From assembly GCA_964561995.1 (NCBI GenBank), contig CAZLQZ010000001.1:1-64000 (forward strand): a DNA stretch of 64,000 bases, in the 5' to 3' direction. The notes beneath the pieces were generated by a model. It was not told the origin of the DNA. It was given only the letters and a program-made list of their open reading frames with translations, and made no database searches. This DNA is from JABIAG01 sp964561995 (GTDB lineage: Archaea > Nanobdellota > Nanobdellia > Woesearchaeales > JABIAG01). The translations under genes were made by a program, and so were the position numbers. Shown here in pieces: positions 39,922-48,922 of the stretch; position 1 is the first letter of the stretch, and every line of letters begins with the position of its first letter.

Positions 39922-40367
39922 AATTAATTTATTTTTTTATTTTTTTAATTTGTATAAATTCAGTGTTTGCATCTGGATTTGGTGTTTCACCAACTAAATT
40001 ATCAATTAATGAAAATGCAGACTTTTATGTCATAAATTCTAATGATTATGATACTAAATTTGTTATACATGTGCCAGATATAGTTGAGGTTAATAAAAAA
40101 GAATTTGTTCTTGGTTCTCATGATAAAGAAAAAATTGAAGTAATGGTTATTAAATCTGGCAAGGGTAATATTGAAATCACTTCTGAAAGTAATTTCATTT
40201 CTCCTGGTTTAATTATTCCAGTCAATGTTGAATTGAATGAAATAAACCAATCTTTTGATTTTTATATTGAAAAAAACCAAAAAAATGGTTTTTTTGTAAT
40301 ATTTTTAATTAATTTAGTTGGTGCTATTATTTTAGGTATAATAAAATGGAAGAAAAAACGCTCTTAA
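39918..40367 (+). CDS. Secreted protein with C-terminal membrane anchor
   Basis: 149 residues: signal peptide (cleavage after about residue 18, SVFA), a beta-sandwich-like ectodomain, a transmembrane helix at about 124-143 and a basic KWKKKRS tail. Type I membrane topology with the body outside the cell. The start overlaps the preceding stop as ATGA. No specific family recognised; the opening GFGVSPTKLSI is like the first strand of archaeal surface Ig-like domains. Confidence 0.65.
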   Translation: MKLIYFFIFLICINSVFASGFGVSPTKLSINENADFYVINSNDYDTKFVIHVPDIVEVNKKEFVLGSHDKEKIEVMVIKSGKGNIEITSESNFISPGLIIPVNVELNEINQSFDFYIEKNQKNGFFVIFLINLVGAIILGIIKWKKKRS

Positions 40368-40669
40368 CTATATCAATAATTTGTATTTGTTTGGGATTTT
40401 CAATGCTTTTTTTTATTTATGAAAATACTGACGTTCAAGAAGTAGAAAATATAGAATTGCATCTTGATAAGGATGTTAAGGTAAAAGGTTTTGTAAAAGA
40501 GATTAAAGAGAATAATGGAATTACTTTTATTAAATTAGAAAGAAAACAATTAATCTCTGTTGTTTTTTTTAATTCTGTTAATGTTGAAGAGTTTACTGAT
40601 GTAGAAATCATTGGTGAAGTTACAACTTTTAATGGAGAATATGAAATAATTGGAAAAGAAATAAAATAA
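40346..40669 (+). CDS. Membrane-anchored OB-fold protein
   Basis: 107 residues: one N-terminal transmembrane helix (about 5-24), then a five-strand pattern VKVKGFVKEIKEN, ITFIKLERK, ISVVFFN, DVEIIGEV, YEIIGKEI typical of nucleic-acid-binding OB folds. Overlaps the upstream gene by 22 bp. With a lamin-tail protein in the same operon, an extracytoplasmic nucleic-acid-binding role is possible, but this is inference. Confidence 0.6.
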   Translation: MEEKTLLTISIICICLGFSMLFFIYENTDVQEVENIELHLDKDVKVKGFVKEIKENNGITFIKLERKQLISVVFFNSVNVEEFTDVEIIGEVTTFNGEYEIIGKEIK

Positions 40670-40670
40670 A

Positions 40671-40955
40671 TTAAGCGGTAAGTCTAAATTTTTGTCCTTC
40701 TATTTTTTTTGCATTTTCATCATTTATCTCTGAATTTTCAGGTAGTAATTTCAAGTTAATTATTGTCGACAAATCCATCCATAAAATTCTATCTTTTTCA
40801 GCAACTTTAGTTAATCCTAATGGGTTAACTCTTATTAAAAAACCACTTAATTTTGTCATTCCTTCTTTTGCTTCTGTTCTTTTTCTAAATTCACTACTTA
40901 CTTGTCTAATCACGTGTGATTCTGCTGATTTTATTTCATATTTTATTGTAACCAT
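40671..40955 (-). CDS. Hypothetical small protein
   Basis: 94 residues, alpha/beta, no membrane segments. Contains SHVIRQVSSEFRKRTEAKEG and LSGFLIRVNPLGLTKV. No family recognised. TTTTTAAATAATT about 28 nt upstream supports the start and a leaderless mRNA. Stops one base from the OB-fold gene's end (convergent). Confidence 0.6.
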   Translation of the reverse strand: MVTIKYEIKSAESHVIRQVSSEFRKRTEAKEGMTKLSGFLIRVNPLGLTKVAEKDRILWMDLSTIINLKLLPENSEINDENAKKIEGQKFRLTA

Positions 40956-41014
40956 TTTAATTCCTCTATTTATTTAATTATTTAAAAATTAGTATTCTAT
41001 GTATATTAACTTTT

Positions 41015-41581
41015 CTATTTTCTTGGGGAGTTTTGGAATTTAATTACTTCTTTTTTTTCTTTAATTCCTTTTTCTTCCATTAAATTTTGAAAATTTAAGA
41101 AAACTTCATTTGTTGCTAAAACATCACTCATTGCTCTGTGTGCTTGAGAATTAATTATGTTAAAATGTTGACAAATTGTTCCTAATTTTTTACTTGGTAA
41201 ATCAGGAAGTAATCGGTTTGCTAATCTTCTTGTACAAATTCTATCATTAATTAGTCCTTCTTCAAGATATTTTTTTTTATTATGATCTATGAAGCCATAA
41301 TCAAAAGTTGCATTGTGTGCAATTATTACGTCTTCTTTTAAGAAATCAATAAAATGTGGTAAAACTTTACTTAATGTTGGTGCAGATTCAACCATTTTAT
41401 TATTAATTCCTGTCAATTTAGTGATAAAGGGAGGTATTGATACTTTAGGGTTGACTAATGTTTGAAATTCATCAACTATTTTCTTATCTTTTACTTTTAC
41501 TGCTGCAATTTCAGTAATTTTATGATAATGTTTACTTAATCCGGTTGTTTCAAGGTCTAATACAATATAAGGAAAACTCAT
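41015..41581 (-). CDS. DnaQ-like 3'-5' exonuclease
   Basis: 188 residues, DEDDh exonuclease: DLETTG (8-13, Exo I), IAHNATFDYGFI (Exo II) and HRAMSDVLAT (Exo III with the catalytic His and Asp). Similar to the PolC/epsilon-type single-domain exonucleases. It trims DNA or RNA 3' ends and may proofread in trans. The family is more typical of bacteria but also occurs in DPANN archaea. Short Lys-rich tail. Confidence 0.85.
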   Translation of the reverse strand: MSFPYIVLDLETTGLSKHYHKITEIAAVKVKDKKIVDEFQTLVNPKVSIPPFITKLTGINNKMVESAPTLSKVLPHFIDFLKEDVIIAHNATFDYGFIDHNKKKYLEEGLINDRICTRRLANRLLPDLPSKKLGTICQHFNIINSQAHRAMSDVLATNEVFLNFQNLMEEKGIKEKKEVIKFQNSPRK

Positions 41582-41660
41582 TCTTTTTTTTTAAATTACT
41601 CATTAATAAATATTTTGATGTTTTTTTTGTAATGTTTCTGGTTTTATTAGAATAATATTA

Positions 41661-42539
41661 TTATTTGAAAATATTTTCATATTCTGTTTTTTTTAAAATT
41701 GGAAAAACATGTCGTTGATCAGAATTTTTACTTCTTAAAGAAGAAGTGCCTGCATGCCCTTTAGTGCCATAATTGTTAATTTCCATCACTTCTGGAGCGT
41801 TAAAAAAACAATTGTTACACGTCATATTCCAATATCTAGTAAGGGGTTTATCATCTTCTTTTAATACTTCCTCTCCAAGAACAATTTTTCCTAGATTTGT
41901 AATATAATCTTGTTGAATTAAATTTGTAACTAACCATAAGATTCCACTATGATGTCCAGTAAGTTCAAAATTTTCAGATATATCTTCAAATTTCGAGAAA
42001 AGTTTTTCAATTCCCGTATATGGCAATCTTGCATTTATTACTTTTTTTACTGCTTTTGTATCATATCTTAGTTTATGACCCAATAAAACTTTGTGCCAAT
42101 CTTCTTCTTTAGTTTTTCCTGGAATACTGTGTGAAAAAACAAAACTATTAACATAAATTGATTGATTTACTTGACATAACTTTTTATTAAATTGATGTTT
42201 ATGAGCAAAACTATTTGATTCATATTCATCAGCTAAGTGAACTAAACCTCTTAAACCAACTAGTTTTTTTAGTTCAGGCATACTTAACCATTCTACTTGT
42301 TCATTATTGCAATATTCCACAATGGTTTTAATTGGTCTTTTTGTAATAATTTCCATTGCTCTAAGATCGTTTTTTGATAAAGTTTTAATAATTGGAAGTT
42401 CATTAAAGGGATGTACTTGATGACTTTGAATAAGTTCTTCTTTTTCTTTAGCTTCTCCTTCTTTTCTTTTTTGATCAGATTTAGCCCATACTTCATTCCA
42501 GTCTATTTCTTCATCTTCAAACATCTCTAATTCGTCCAT
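41661..42539 (-). CDS. Hypothetical protein
   Basis: 292 residues. Acidic N-terminus (DELEMFEDEEIDWNEVW), a helical Glu/Lys linker, a globular centre with KKLVGLRGLVHLADEY, and a C-terminal CNNC pair followed by FFNAPEVMEINNYG. The paired cysteines could bind a metal with histidines elsewhere. No family recognised. Promoter TATA-like sequence near 42565 on the minus strand. Stands alone. Confidence 0.55.
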   Translation of the reverse strand: MDELEMFEDEEIDWNEVWAKSDQKRKEGEAKEKEELIQSHQVHPFNELPIIKTLSKNDLRAMEIITKRPIKTIVEYCNNEQVEWLSMPELKKLVGLRGLVHLADEYESNSFAHKHQFNKKLCQVNQSIYVNSFVFSHSIPGKTKEEDWHKVLLGHKLRYDTKAVKKVINARLPYTGIEKLFSKFEDISENFELTGHHSGILWLVTNLIQQDYITNLGKIVLGEEVLKEDDKPLTRYWNMTCNNCFFNAPEVMEINNYGTKGHAGTSSLRSKNSDQRHVFPILKKTEYENIFK

Positions 42540-42641
42540 ATTTATATGAATATTAGTGGATTTATAATTATTTCGTATTTTTCGTAATTATTTCGTTTTT
42601 TTCTTATAACAATTTATTAAAAACAATAAACATGTTTAATT

Positions 42642-43832
42642 ATGATTTATTTGGCAATTTTTTTAGGGATATTTTTTGGAATTATCACTGGCTTAACTCC
42701 TGGCATTCATATAAATTTAATTTCACTTCTTTTAATTTCATCATCCAGTTATTTATTAGGTTATTTTTCATTATTATCTTTATCTTGTTTTATTGTAGCA
42801 ATGAGTGTTACCCATACTTTTTTAGATTCAATTCCTTCAATTTATTTGGGAGCGCCAGATTCAGACACTTGTTTAGGTGTTTTGCCAGGTCATAGATATT
42901 TAATGAATGGATTAGGTTACATGGCAGTTAAACTAACCGTTATAGGAAGTTTTTTTGGATTATTGTTAAGCATTATTTTATTTCCTGTTTTGATTTATGT
43001 TGTAAAATTTGTTTATCCAGTTATTAAGGGATTGATAGGTTATATTTTGATTATTGTTGTTTTATTTATGATATTTAGAGATAAAAAGAAAATTTGGGCT
43101 CTTACTGTTTTTTTAATTTCTGGATTTTTTGGTTTTATGGTTTTAAATACTTATAATGTTGTAAATCCATTATTTCCTTTATTGTCCGGACTTTTTGGTG
43201 TTTCAACTTTATTATTTAGTTTGAATGATAAGGTTAATATTCCTAAACAAAGGATAGAATCAAAAATTGATATTAAGAAAAGACACGCTTTTAAGGCAAT
43301 TTGTAGTTCCACTTTTGCAGGATTTTTAACTTCAATGTTTCCAGGATTAGGAGGAGCACAAGGTGCAGTTATTGCAATGCAATTTGCAAGAAATATTGGC
43401 GATCATGGTTTTATGATTTTAATGGGTGGAATTAACACAGTGAATTTTGTCTTATCATTAGTTACTCTTTTAGTACTTGGTAAGGCAAGAAATGGTGCCG
43501 TTATTGCTGTTCAAGAATTAATTCCCGAAGTAAGTATGAATCACATTATTGTGTTTGTTTTAGTTGCTTTAATTGCTGGTTCAATAGCTTCAATTTTAGC
43601 ATTAGTATTTGCCAGGTGTTTTTCTAAGTTAATAACTAAAGTCAACTATAGGATGTTGGTTTTGTTAATTGTTGGATTTATTGTTGTTTTAACTTATCCT
43701 TTAAGTGGATGGATGGGTTTGTTGATACTTTTTACTTCTACTTTTCTTGGTTTTATTCCAGCAATTGTAAAATGTTCAAGAACTCACGCAATGGGTTGTT
43801 TGTTATTGCCAGTAATATCCTATTTTATATGA
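42642..43832 (+). CDS. TctA-family permease (archaeal COG1784 type)
   Basis: 396 residues with ten or more membrane helices. The first loop GIITGLTPGIHINL and GFLTSMFPGLGGAQGAV in the second half are the duplicated G.xPG...  motifs of tripartite tricarboxylate transporter permeases. IYLGAPDSDTCLGVLPGHR fits the archaeal branch. No TctB or TctC partner is present nearby, so it may act alone. Substrate unknown. Start supported by an AT-rich box about 26 nt upstream. Confidence 0.8.
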   Translation: MIYLAIFLGIFFGIITGLTPGIHINLISLLLISSSSYLLGYFSLLSLSCFIVAMSVTHTFLDSIPSIYLGAPDSDTCLGVLPGHRYLMNGLGYMAVKLTVIGSFFGLLLSIILFPVLIYVVKFVYPVIKGLIGYILIIVVLFMIFRDKKKIWALTVFLISGFFGFMVLNTYNVVNPLFPLLSGLFGVSTLLFSLNDKVNIPKQRIESKIDIKKRHAFKAICSSTFAGFLTSMFPGLGGAQGAVIAMQFARNIGDHGFMILMGGINTVNFVLSLVTLLVLGKARNGAVIAVQELIPEVSMNHIIVFVLVALIAGSIASILALVFARCFSKLITKVNYRMLVLLIVGFIVVLTYPLSGWMGLLILFTSTFLGFIPAIVKCSRTHAMGCLLLPVISYFI

Positions 43833-43866
43833 CAAAACTTAAATATTCCAAAAATGTTAAAATATT

Positions 43867-45459
43867 GTGAAAGATAAAATAACTCCTATAATTAGGGAAG
43901 CTTTACTTATATTAAAACCATTTGAATCTAAAGATACTATTGAACTTATTAATTTTATTCAGAATTTAAAGAAAAATGCAGTTAAAAATGGTTATAAAAA
44001 ATATGAAAAAATATTTAAAAAAACAAACCCGTATAAATATTTTAATGACAATAGTAATTTGTTAGAAAAATGGAGCTATTTAGATACAAAAATTTACAAT
44101 TTCTTAAGAACTTCACATAATAAGTTTATTTTAAAAAAAAGTTCGAGTTTTTCTCCTTTATTTTTATTAAAATCTTATCAGAAAATAAAATATAGGCCCA
44201 TTTTGATTAATAAACAAATAGTAAAGATTGTTGCTATTGCAAATTTTCATTCAAATAGAAATAAAATAAGGGGTAAAACAATAAAATCTTTCTTGTATGA
44301 TTTGTTATTTGATAAGTTAGAAAAAAAGGATGGCGAATTAAATTTAGAAGATACTAATTTTGTTTTAGAACATTTAGGATCTTTTATTTATGATGAACAA
44401 GAGATGTTAAAAAGATACAAAGATGAAGTTAGAGAAGATTTTTCTAGGCAAGAAATCAAAGATGAAGAAATCAATTTTGAACCTAATTTAGATGAGCTTT
44501 TTGACCATTTTGCATGGGATGATAGTTCTGTTGCTTGGTTTTTGTCTCAGGTTTTAGTTTGGGATTTAAAAGAACCTGATTTAGATAAAGCTTTAATTAC
44601 TTGTTTTACTGATTTAATTATTAAATTATTAAGGAAAAATCAAGAGTATATAACAAATAATATGCATATTAATATTTATTTTAATATAAGTAAAAGTAGG
44701 GGTTCATGTTTAGTATTAAGTAAGGACCTTGCAGAGATTACTATCTCATTTAATGAAGATTTATTGACTCAATACATTGATAAGTTTATGTATAATGATA
44801 ATAATTATATTCAACAAATTATGACTCATGAACTTGCACATTTGAGAGATTGGTCTTTTTCTAATTCGTCTGACAAACGTCAACAAGTTTTGGATTCAAT
44901 TCGTAAAGAAGCAGTCTCACAAGCACCAGAACTTACTAAAATTCAATTTGGAACAAATTTTGAAGGTCATAGTTTTGCAATTTCTAACTTTGATTTATTG
45001 TTTGATAATACTCATTTACTTTTTATTTTGTCTGATTTTTTTGATGAAAACAGAAAAGATGATTTTAAAAAAGCAATTTCAACTAAAACTTTTAATGAAA
45101 TTTATTACAATAAAGATTTAATTCATTTAGTTGCTGAAGAAATTATGTTAACCATTTTTTGTTATATGCATAGAAATAAAATTAATGGAATTAAAGGGTC
45201 TGGAAACGTAATTGATTTAATAAATGAATCCGCAGGTGGAACAATAGCAATGTATAAAGAAGATTTTCAAGATTATGAATTAACTAATTTAAAGAAAGTT
45301 ATAAAAAATCGTTATAATGAAAAATATTCAATATATTTTGAAAAAAAAGAATTGGAATCATTTGCAAGAAAATTAAGAATGTTTAAGGTTGAAAGGTTTT
45401 TTAAAAAGTATAAAGAAGCTTGTAAATATTTTAAAATTGAGTCAATTATAACTTTTTAG
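43867..45459 (+). CDS. Large protein with HExxH metallopeptidase motif, otherwise unknown
   Basis: 530 residues starting at GTG, 26 nt after CTTAAATATT, which fits a leaderless start. The HExxH motif THELAHLRDW lies at 321-325, in a central helix. A further Glu in EEIMLTIFCYMH could complete a gluzincin-like site. No signal peptide, so probably cytosolic. N-terminal 200 residues are Lys/Asn-rich and helical. I recognise no family; metalloprotease activity is inferred only from the motif. Confidence 0.55.
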   Translation: MKDKITPIIREALLILKPFESKDTIELINFIQNLKKNAVKNGYKKYEKIFKKTNPYKYFNDNSNLLEKWSYLDTKIYNFLRTSHNKFILKKSSSFSPLFLLKSYQKIKYRPILINKQIVKIVAIANFHSNRNKIRGKTIKSFLYDLLFDKLEKKDGELNLEDTNFVLEHLGSFIYDEQEMLKRYKDEVREDFSRQEIKDEEINFEPNLDELFDHFAWDDSSVAWFLSQVLVWDLKEPDLDKALITCFTDLIIKLLRKNQEYITNNMHINIYFNISKSRGSCLVLSKDLAEITISFNEDLLTQYIDKFMYNDNNYIQQIMTHELAHLRDWSFSNSSDKRQQVLDSIRKEAVSQAPELTKIQFGTNFEGHSFAISNFDLLFDNTHLLFILSDFFDENRKDDFKKAISTKTFNEIYYNKDLIHLVAEEIMLTIFCYMHRNKINGIKGSGNVIDLINESAGGTIAMYKEDFQDYELTNLKKVIKNRYNEKYSIYFEKKELESFARKLRMFKVERFFKKYKEACKYFKIESIITF

Positions 45460-45488
45460 AATTGCATTTACCATACGATTTTGTTTTT

Positions 45489-45743
45489 TTAATCAAAAGC
45501 AGTTTTTAATGAATCTTCTAAAGCTTCAATTGTGTAATCATTTTGTCCATTAATGTCTGAAAACAAATATAAATGGGAATCTAAAGGCCATTTTTCTGTA
45601 TTAACTCTAATTCCCCTTATTCTTGCATTACAATTTTTGCAGAATTGATATACTATTTCAGATTCATATCCTAACTGATTTTTGTTTAATTTTGCAGGAT
45701 TACACTCCATATATTCGTCAACATTATCTTTTAGCCAGTTCAT
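45489..45743 (-). CDS. Hypothetical protein with CxxC
   Basis: 84 residues with FCKNCNARIRG in the middle, a possible half zinc site. Acidic C-terminus. No family recognised. Convergent with the HExxH gene. Confidence 0.5.
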   Translation of the reverse strand: MNWLKDNVDEYMECNPAKLNKNQLGYESEIVYQFCKNCNARIRGIRVNTEKWPLDSHLYLFSDINGQNDYTIEALEDSLKTAFD

Positions 45744-45869
45744 TTTCAGTGGAAATTTAGTTTTATTTAAGAAGTTTTTTATATTTAGAAATTAAAAACT
45801 TTTGGTCTAAAAGTATTGCAGATTTTTCACTTTCCAAATCTTTTTAATTGGAATAGTTTTAGAATAATT

Positions 45870-47036
45870 ATGCTTCCTAGAAAAATTTCTGAAATAGTCG
45901 ATAATAATGTTAAAATAATCAGTAAAAAATTAGATTTTAAAAAAGACTTTTTCGGCGATAGTCCTGCTCCATTTGTTGGCAGGTATGGTTACCCAAATGT
46001 AAATGTCGGTGTGTTGTCTGCAATTGACTTTAAGGATAAACTTAACTTAGATAATCCAAAAGGTTGGGCAAAACAGAAAAAAACAGTGAATGAAGTTGTG
46101 GGCATAAGAAGTAGTTTGATAAATTCTAGGTTTAAGTCAAATGTATATTCTAAACAAAATAAATTAAATCATCTTGCTCAGGAAGTTGGTCTTGCTGCAA
46201 AACCCGTTGAAGTTGAAATAAATTTGAAAGATAAACCTCAATTTAAACTTAATACCTTTTCACATTCTACTCCTACCGGGCCTAATGCAGATTTGAAAAA
46301 AGCTAAGATTACTTCAAATCCTCATGTAAATACTAAAGTTGAGAAAGCTCATTCCGATACAGATCTTAAAGCTGCGGATGCTTTGAATTCTCTTTACAAA
46401 AAAGGAATTGATGAAAATAATTTGTCCCGAGCTTTGAGTGTTGGAGCTTTTGGAATTGGAAATAATAGAAAATTAGTTCCCACTCGTTGGTCAATTACTG
46501 CAACTGATGATATAATTGGTAAGCAAATGATTACTCAAGTAAAAGATTTTAATCAATTAGATCATTATGAATTATTTTTTGGAGGAATATTGGGTAATTA
46601 TTATTTAATTCTTTTATTTCCGGAAGTTTGGAGTTATGAATTGTTTGAAATGTCCTTACAAAATCAACATTCTTATTCAACTGATTATGAGTTCTATAAA
46701 GGCAGAAAAACTTATTCTGAGGCCTGCGAGGGTGGTTATTATACTGTAAGATTAGCAATCACTGAAAAATTAAAACAGATCAAAAGACAAGCATCTTGTA
46801 TTGCTTTTAGGTTTATAACGTCTGAATATACTGCTCCGTTGGGAGTTTGGGTGACTAGAGAGGCAACTAGAAAGTCTTTGTTAACTAAATCTTTTTGTTT
46901 TAACACTGAAAAAGAAATGTTGGACATGGCTAAACAAATTGTTTTAGATGATTTTAAGTTCGATTTGGACAATTTAATGGAAAAGAGTGTTTTATTGAAG
47001 GAAAGAAAAGTGCAAAAAAAGTTATTTGAATTCTAA
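45870..47036 (+). CDS. nreA: DNA repair protein NreA
   Basis: About 388 residues from MLPRKISEI. FFGDSPAPFVGRYGYPNVNVG near the N-terminus is the signature of archaeal Nre proteins (DUF650/DUF651). The C-terminus ends QKKLFEF, matching a PCNA-interacting peptide (Q-x2-L-x2-F), as described for NreA. NreA has been linked to repair of DNA damage through PCNA. I prefer 45870 to the upstream ATG at 45816, because the conserved family start is near MLPRK and a T/A-rich box lies about 27 nt upstream. Confidence 0.85.
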   Translation: MLPRKISEIVDNNVKIISKKLDFKKDFFGDSPAPFVGRYGYPNVNVGVLSAIDFKDKLNLDNPKGWAKQKKTVNEVVGIRSSLINSRFKSNVYSKQNKLNHLAQEVGLAAKPVEVEINLKDKPQFKLNTFSHSTPTGPNADLKKAKITSNPHVNTKVEKAHSDTDLKAADALNSLYKKGIDENNLSRALSVGAFGIGNNRKLVPTRWSITATDDIIGKQMITQVKDFNQLDHYELFFGGILGNYYLILLFPEVWSYELFEMSLQNQHSYSTDYEFYKGRKTYSEACEGGYYTVRLAITEKLKQIKRQASCIAFRFITSEYTAPLGVWVTREATRKSLLTKSFCFNTEKEMLDMAKQIVLDDFKFDLDNLMEKSVLLKERKVQKKLFEF

Positions 47037-47078
47037 ATAAGCAAAAAATTATTAAACTACCTTTTTGATATTAACGGT

Positions 47079-47798
47079 ATGGATTTTAAAAAAGAAGTAA
47101 ACAAATTAGTGGATTGTTTTGAAAACATTGAAAAGTATGAAATAGATTTATCTGATCCCATCATGCCTTCTTTAGATTTTAGTAAAAGTAGACAGAATTT
47201 GTATCTTCAAAGTTTACAAGCAATTGTTCGAAATATTCAAAATATGGTTAGAAATTTAGAGGTTGAAGAAGACGATGAAGAGTATCTTATTCAACTTAAA
47301 AGTTTAATTATTAAATTAGACACTACAGATAATAATGAGTTTAAAGAAATTTTACATATGTTATTAAATTTAGCAAATAAATTGCATTTAAAGGAAGAAA
47401 AAAAGATTGAATTGCCAGTTTCAATTCCCAATGATATTTTTCAAGAAATTGAAGCTGATGTTAACGAAATTTCAAAATGTTTTAATTCTGGTTGTTTTCG
47501 AAGTGTAGTAATTCTTTGTGGTAGAGTTATAGAAGTAGCTTTACACAGAAAATATTTTGAAGCAACGCAAAACGATTTACTTGAAAAAAGTCCTGGAATT
47601 GGTTTAGGAAATTTAATTGCAAAAATGAAAGATCAAAAAATAGAATTTGATCCCGGAATTACTCAACAGATTCATTTAATTAATCAAGTTAGGATTTTTT
47701 CAGTTCATAAAAAACAACAACCTTTTTACCCTTCAAAAGGTCAAACACAAGCCATGGTTCTTTATACGATGGATGTTTTAGAAAAATTGTTTAATTAA
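47079..47798 (+). CDS. HEPN/DUF4145-like protein
   Basis: 239 residues. The N-terminal 120 residues are helical and acidic, coiled-coil-like. The C-terminal half (about 125-239) resembles a DUF4145-type HEPN domain, with CGRVIEVALHRKYF and NQVRIFSVHKK, the latter giving an R-x4-H arrangement. HEPN domains with R-x4-6-H can be ribonucleases in toxin-antitoxin or defence systems, or simply RNA-binding. No nucleotidyltransferase partner is adjacent. Leaderless promoter about 27 nt upstream. Confidence 0.5.
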   Translation: MDFKKEVNKLVDCFENIEKYEIDLSDPIMPSLDFSKSRQNLYLQSLQAIVRNIQNMVRNLEVEEDDEEYLIQLKSLIIKLDTTDNNEFKEILHMLLNLANKLHLKEEKKIELPVSIPNDIFQEIEADVNEISKCFNSGCFRSVVILCGRVIEVALHRKYFEATQNDLLEKSPGIGLGNLIAKMKDQKIEFDPGITQQIHLINQVRIFSVHKKQQPFYPSKGQTQAMVLYTMDVLEKLFN

Positions 47799-47799
47799 C

Positions 47800-48897
47800 T
47801 TAATTAATTCCGTAGTTAATTTTACCATTAATATATTTAATTATTGAATTCATATTAATTATTCCTTTAATTTTGCCTTTATCAACAACTGCAATAGCAT
47901 TTACTTTATTTTCTGAAATCAATTTAAATGCTTTTAATGAATCTTGTTTAGAATTAATTGTTTTAACATTTATTTTTAATTTATCTGCAGTAATACTGTT
48001 CCATGTTTTTTTAGGTTGTTTTGAAAGGTCATTAACATTCAATATTCCTGCATATTTATTATTTTTAGTTACAATAAAAATCTCTTTTCCTTTTACATAA
48101 TTATTTTCAATTAATTTAATTACTTTTTCAGATGATTTGATTGTGTTGGCTTTACTAATTATTTTGTTTAATGAAACTCCTTGTAAAACATCCATAATTA
48201 GGGTATTTTCATAACTCATTCCTGCAACATAATACAAAAATACTCCCAATATTATGAACCAGAATAAATTAACTCCTGCAAAAAATCCAAGTAATCCTAT
48301 AAAAATCATTAGTCCTGCAAAGAATTTGCCTGCTTTTGCTGCAATGTATGTTGCTTTTAGTAAGTTACCTGTAATCTTGTGTAAAATACTTCTTAGTACT
48401 CTTCCGCCATCTAAAGGATAGCCAGGAATTAAATTAAATATTCCTAAAATAAAATTTATTTGATATATGTAAAATGTTATTGGAAATAAGAAAGAATTGT
48501 TTTTTACTATCATTGATATAAACAAAAATAAAATTCCTAAATATATTGATAAAATTGGTCCTGAAATTGCAATCCAAAATTCTGTTTTTGGTTTTAATTT
48601 TTCAGTGGAAATATTAGCAATTCCTCCAAAGAAAAATAATGTAATTGTTTTTACATCAATGTTCATAGATTTAGCAACAACTGAATGCATTAATTCATGA
48701 GCCAAAACTGATAAAAATAAAAGAATTGCTGCAATTAATCCCATGTTTGCGTAACTTATTGCACTCAATCCTTGAAAAAAGTGTGGAAAAAATTCTGCAC
48801 TTAATGAATACCATAATAATATAAAAATAATAAACCATGAATAATGTAATTTAATTGCAATTCCATCAATTGAAAATATGTGGACTGATTTATTCAT
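47800..48897 (-). CDS. Site-2 protease family metalloprotease with CBS domains
   Basis: 365 residues. Six membrane helices with HELMH (67-71) and PLDGG (161-165), the two halves of the M50 zinc site, then two CBS domains from about residue 247 to the end. Cleaves membrane-embedded substrates; the CBS pair probably senses an adenine nucleotide. Conserved CBS-fused archaeal S2P architecture. TATA-like ATTTAAATAC about 31 nt upstream. Confidence 0.88.
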   Translation of the reverse strand: MNKSVHIFSIDGIAIKLHYSWFIIFILLWYSLSAEFFPHFFQGLSAISYANMGLIAAILLFLSVLAHELMHSVVAKSMNIDVKTITLFFFGGIANISTEKLKPKTEFWIAISGPILSIYLGILFLFISMIVKNNSFLFPITFYIYQINFILGIFNLIPGYPLDGGRVLRSILHKITGNLLKATYIAAKAGKFFAGLMIFIGLLGFFAGVNLFWFIILGVFLYYVAGMSYENTLIMDVLQGVSLNKIISKANTIKSSEKVIKLIENNYVKGKEIFIVTKNNKYAGILNVNDLSKQPKKTWNSITADKLKINVKTINSKQDSLKAFKLISENKVNAIAVVDKGKIKGIINMNSIIKYINGKINYGIN

Positions 48898-48922
48898 GAA
48901 TTATTTTGTGATTAAGTGGTAT

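Noticed and set aside
42632..42895. 87-codon frame rich in Phe/Asn overlapping the start of the TctA-like permease.
   Set aside because: Out-of-frame shadow of the permease; its composition is that of a shifted membrane-protein frame.
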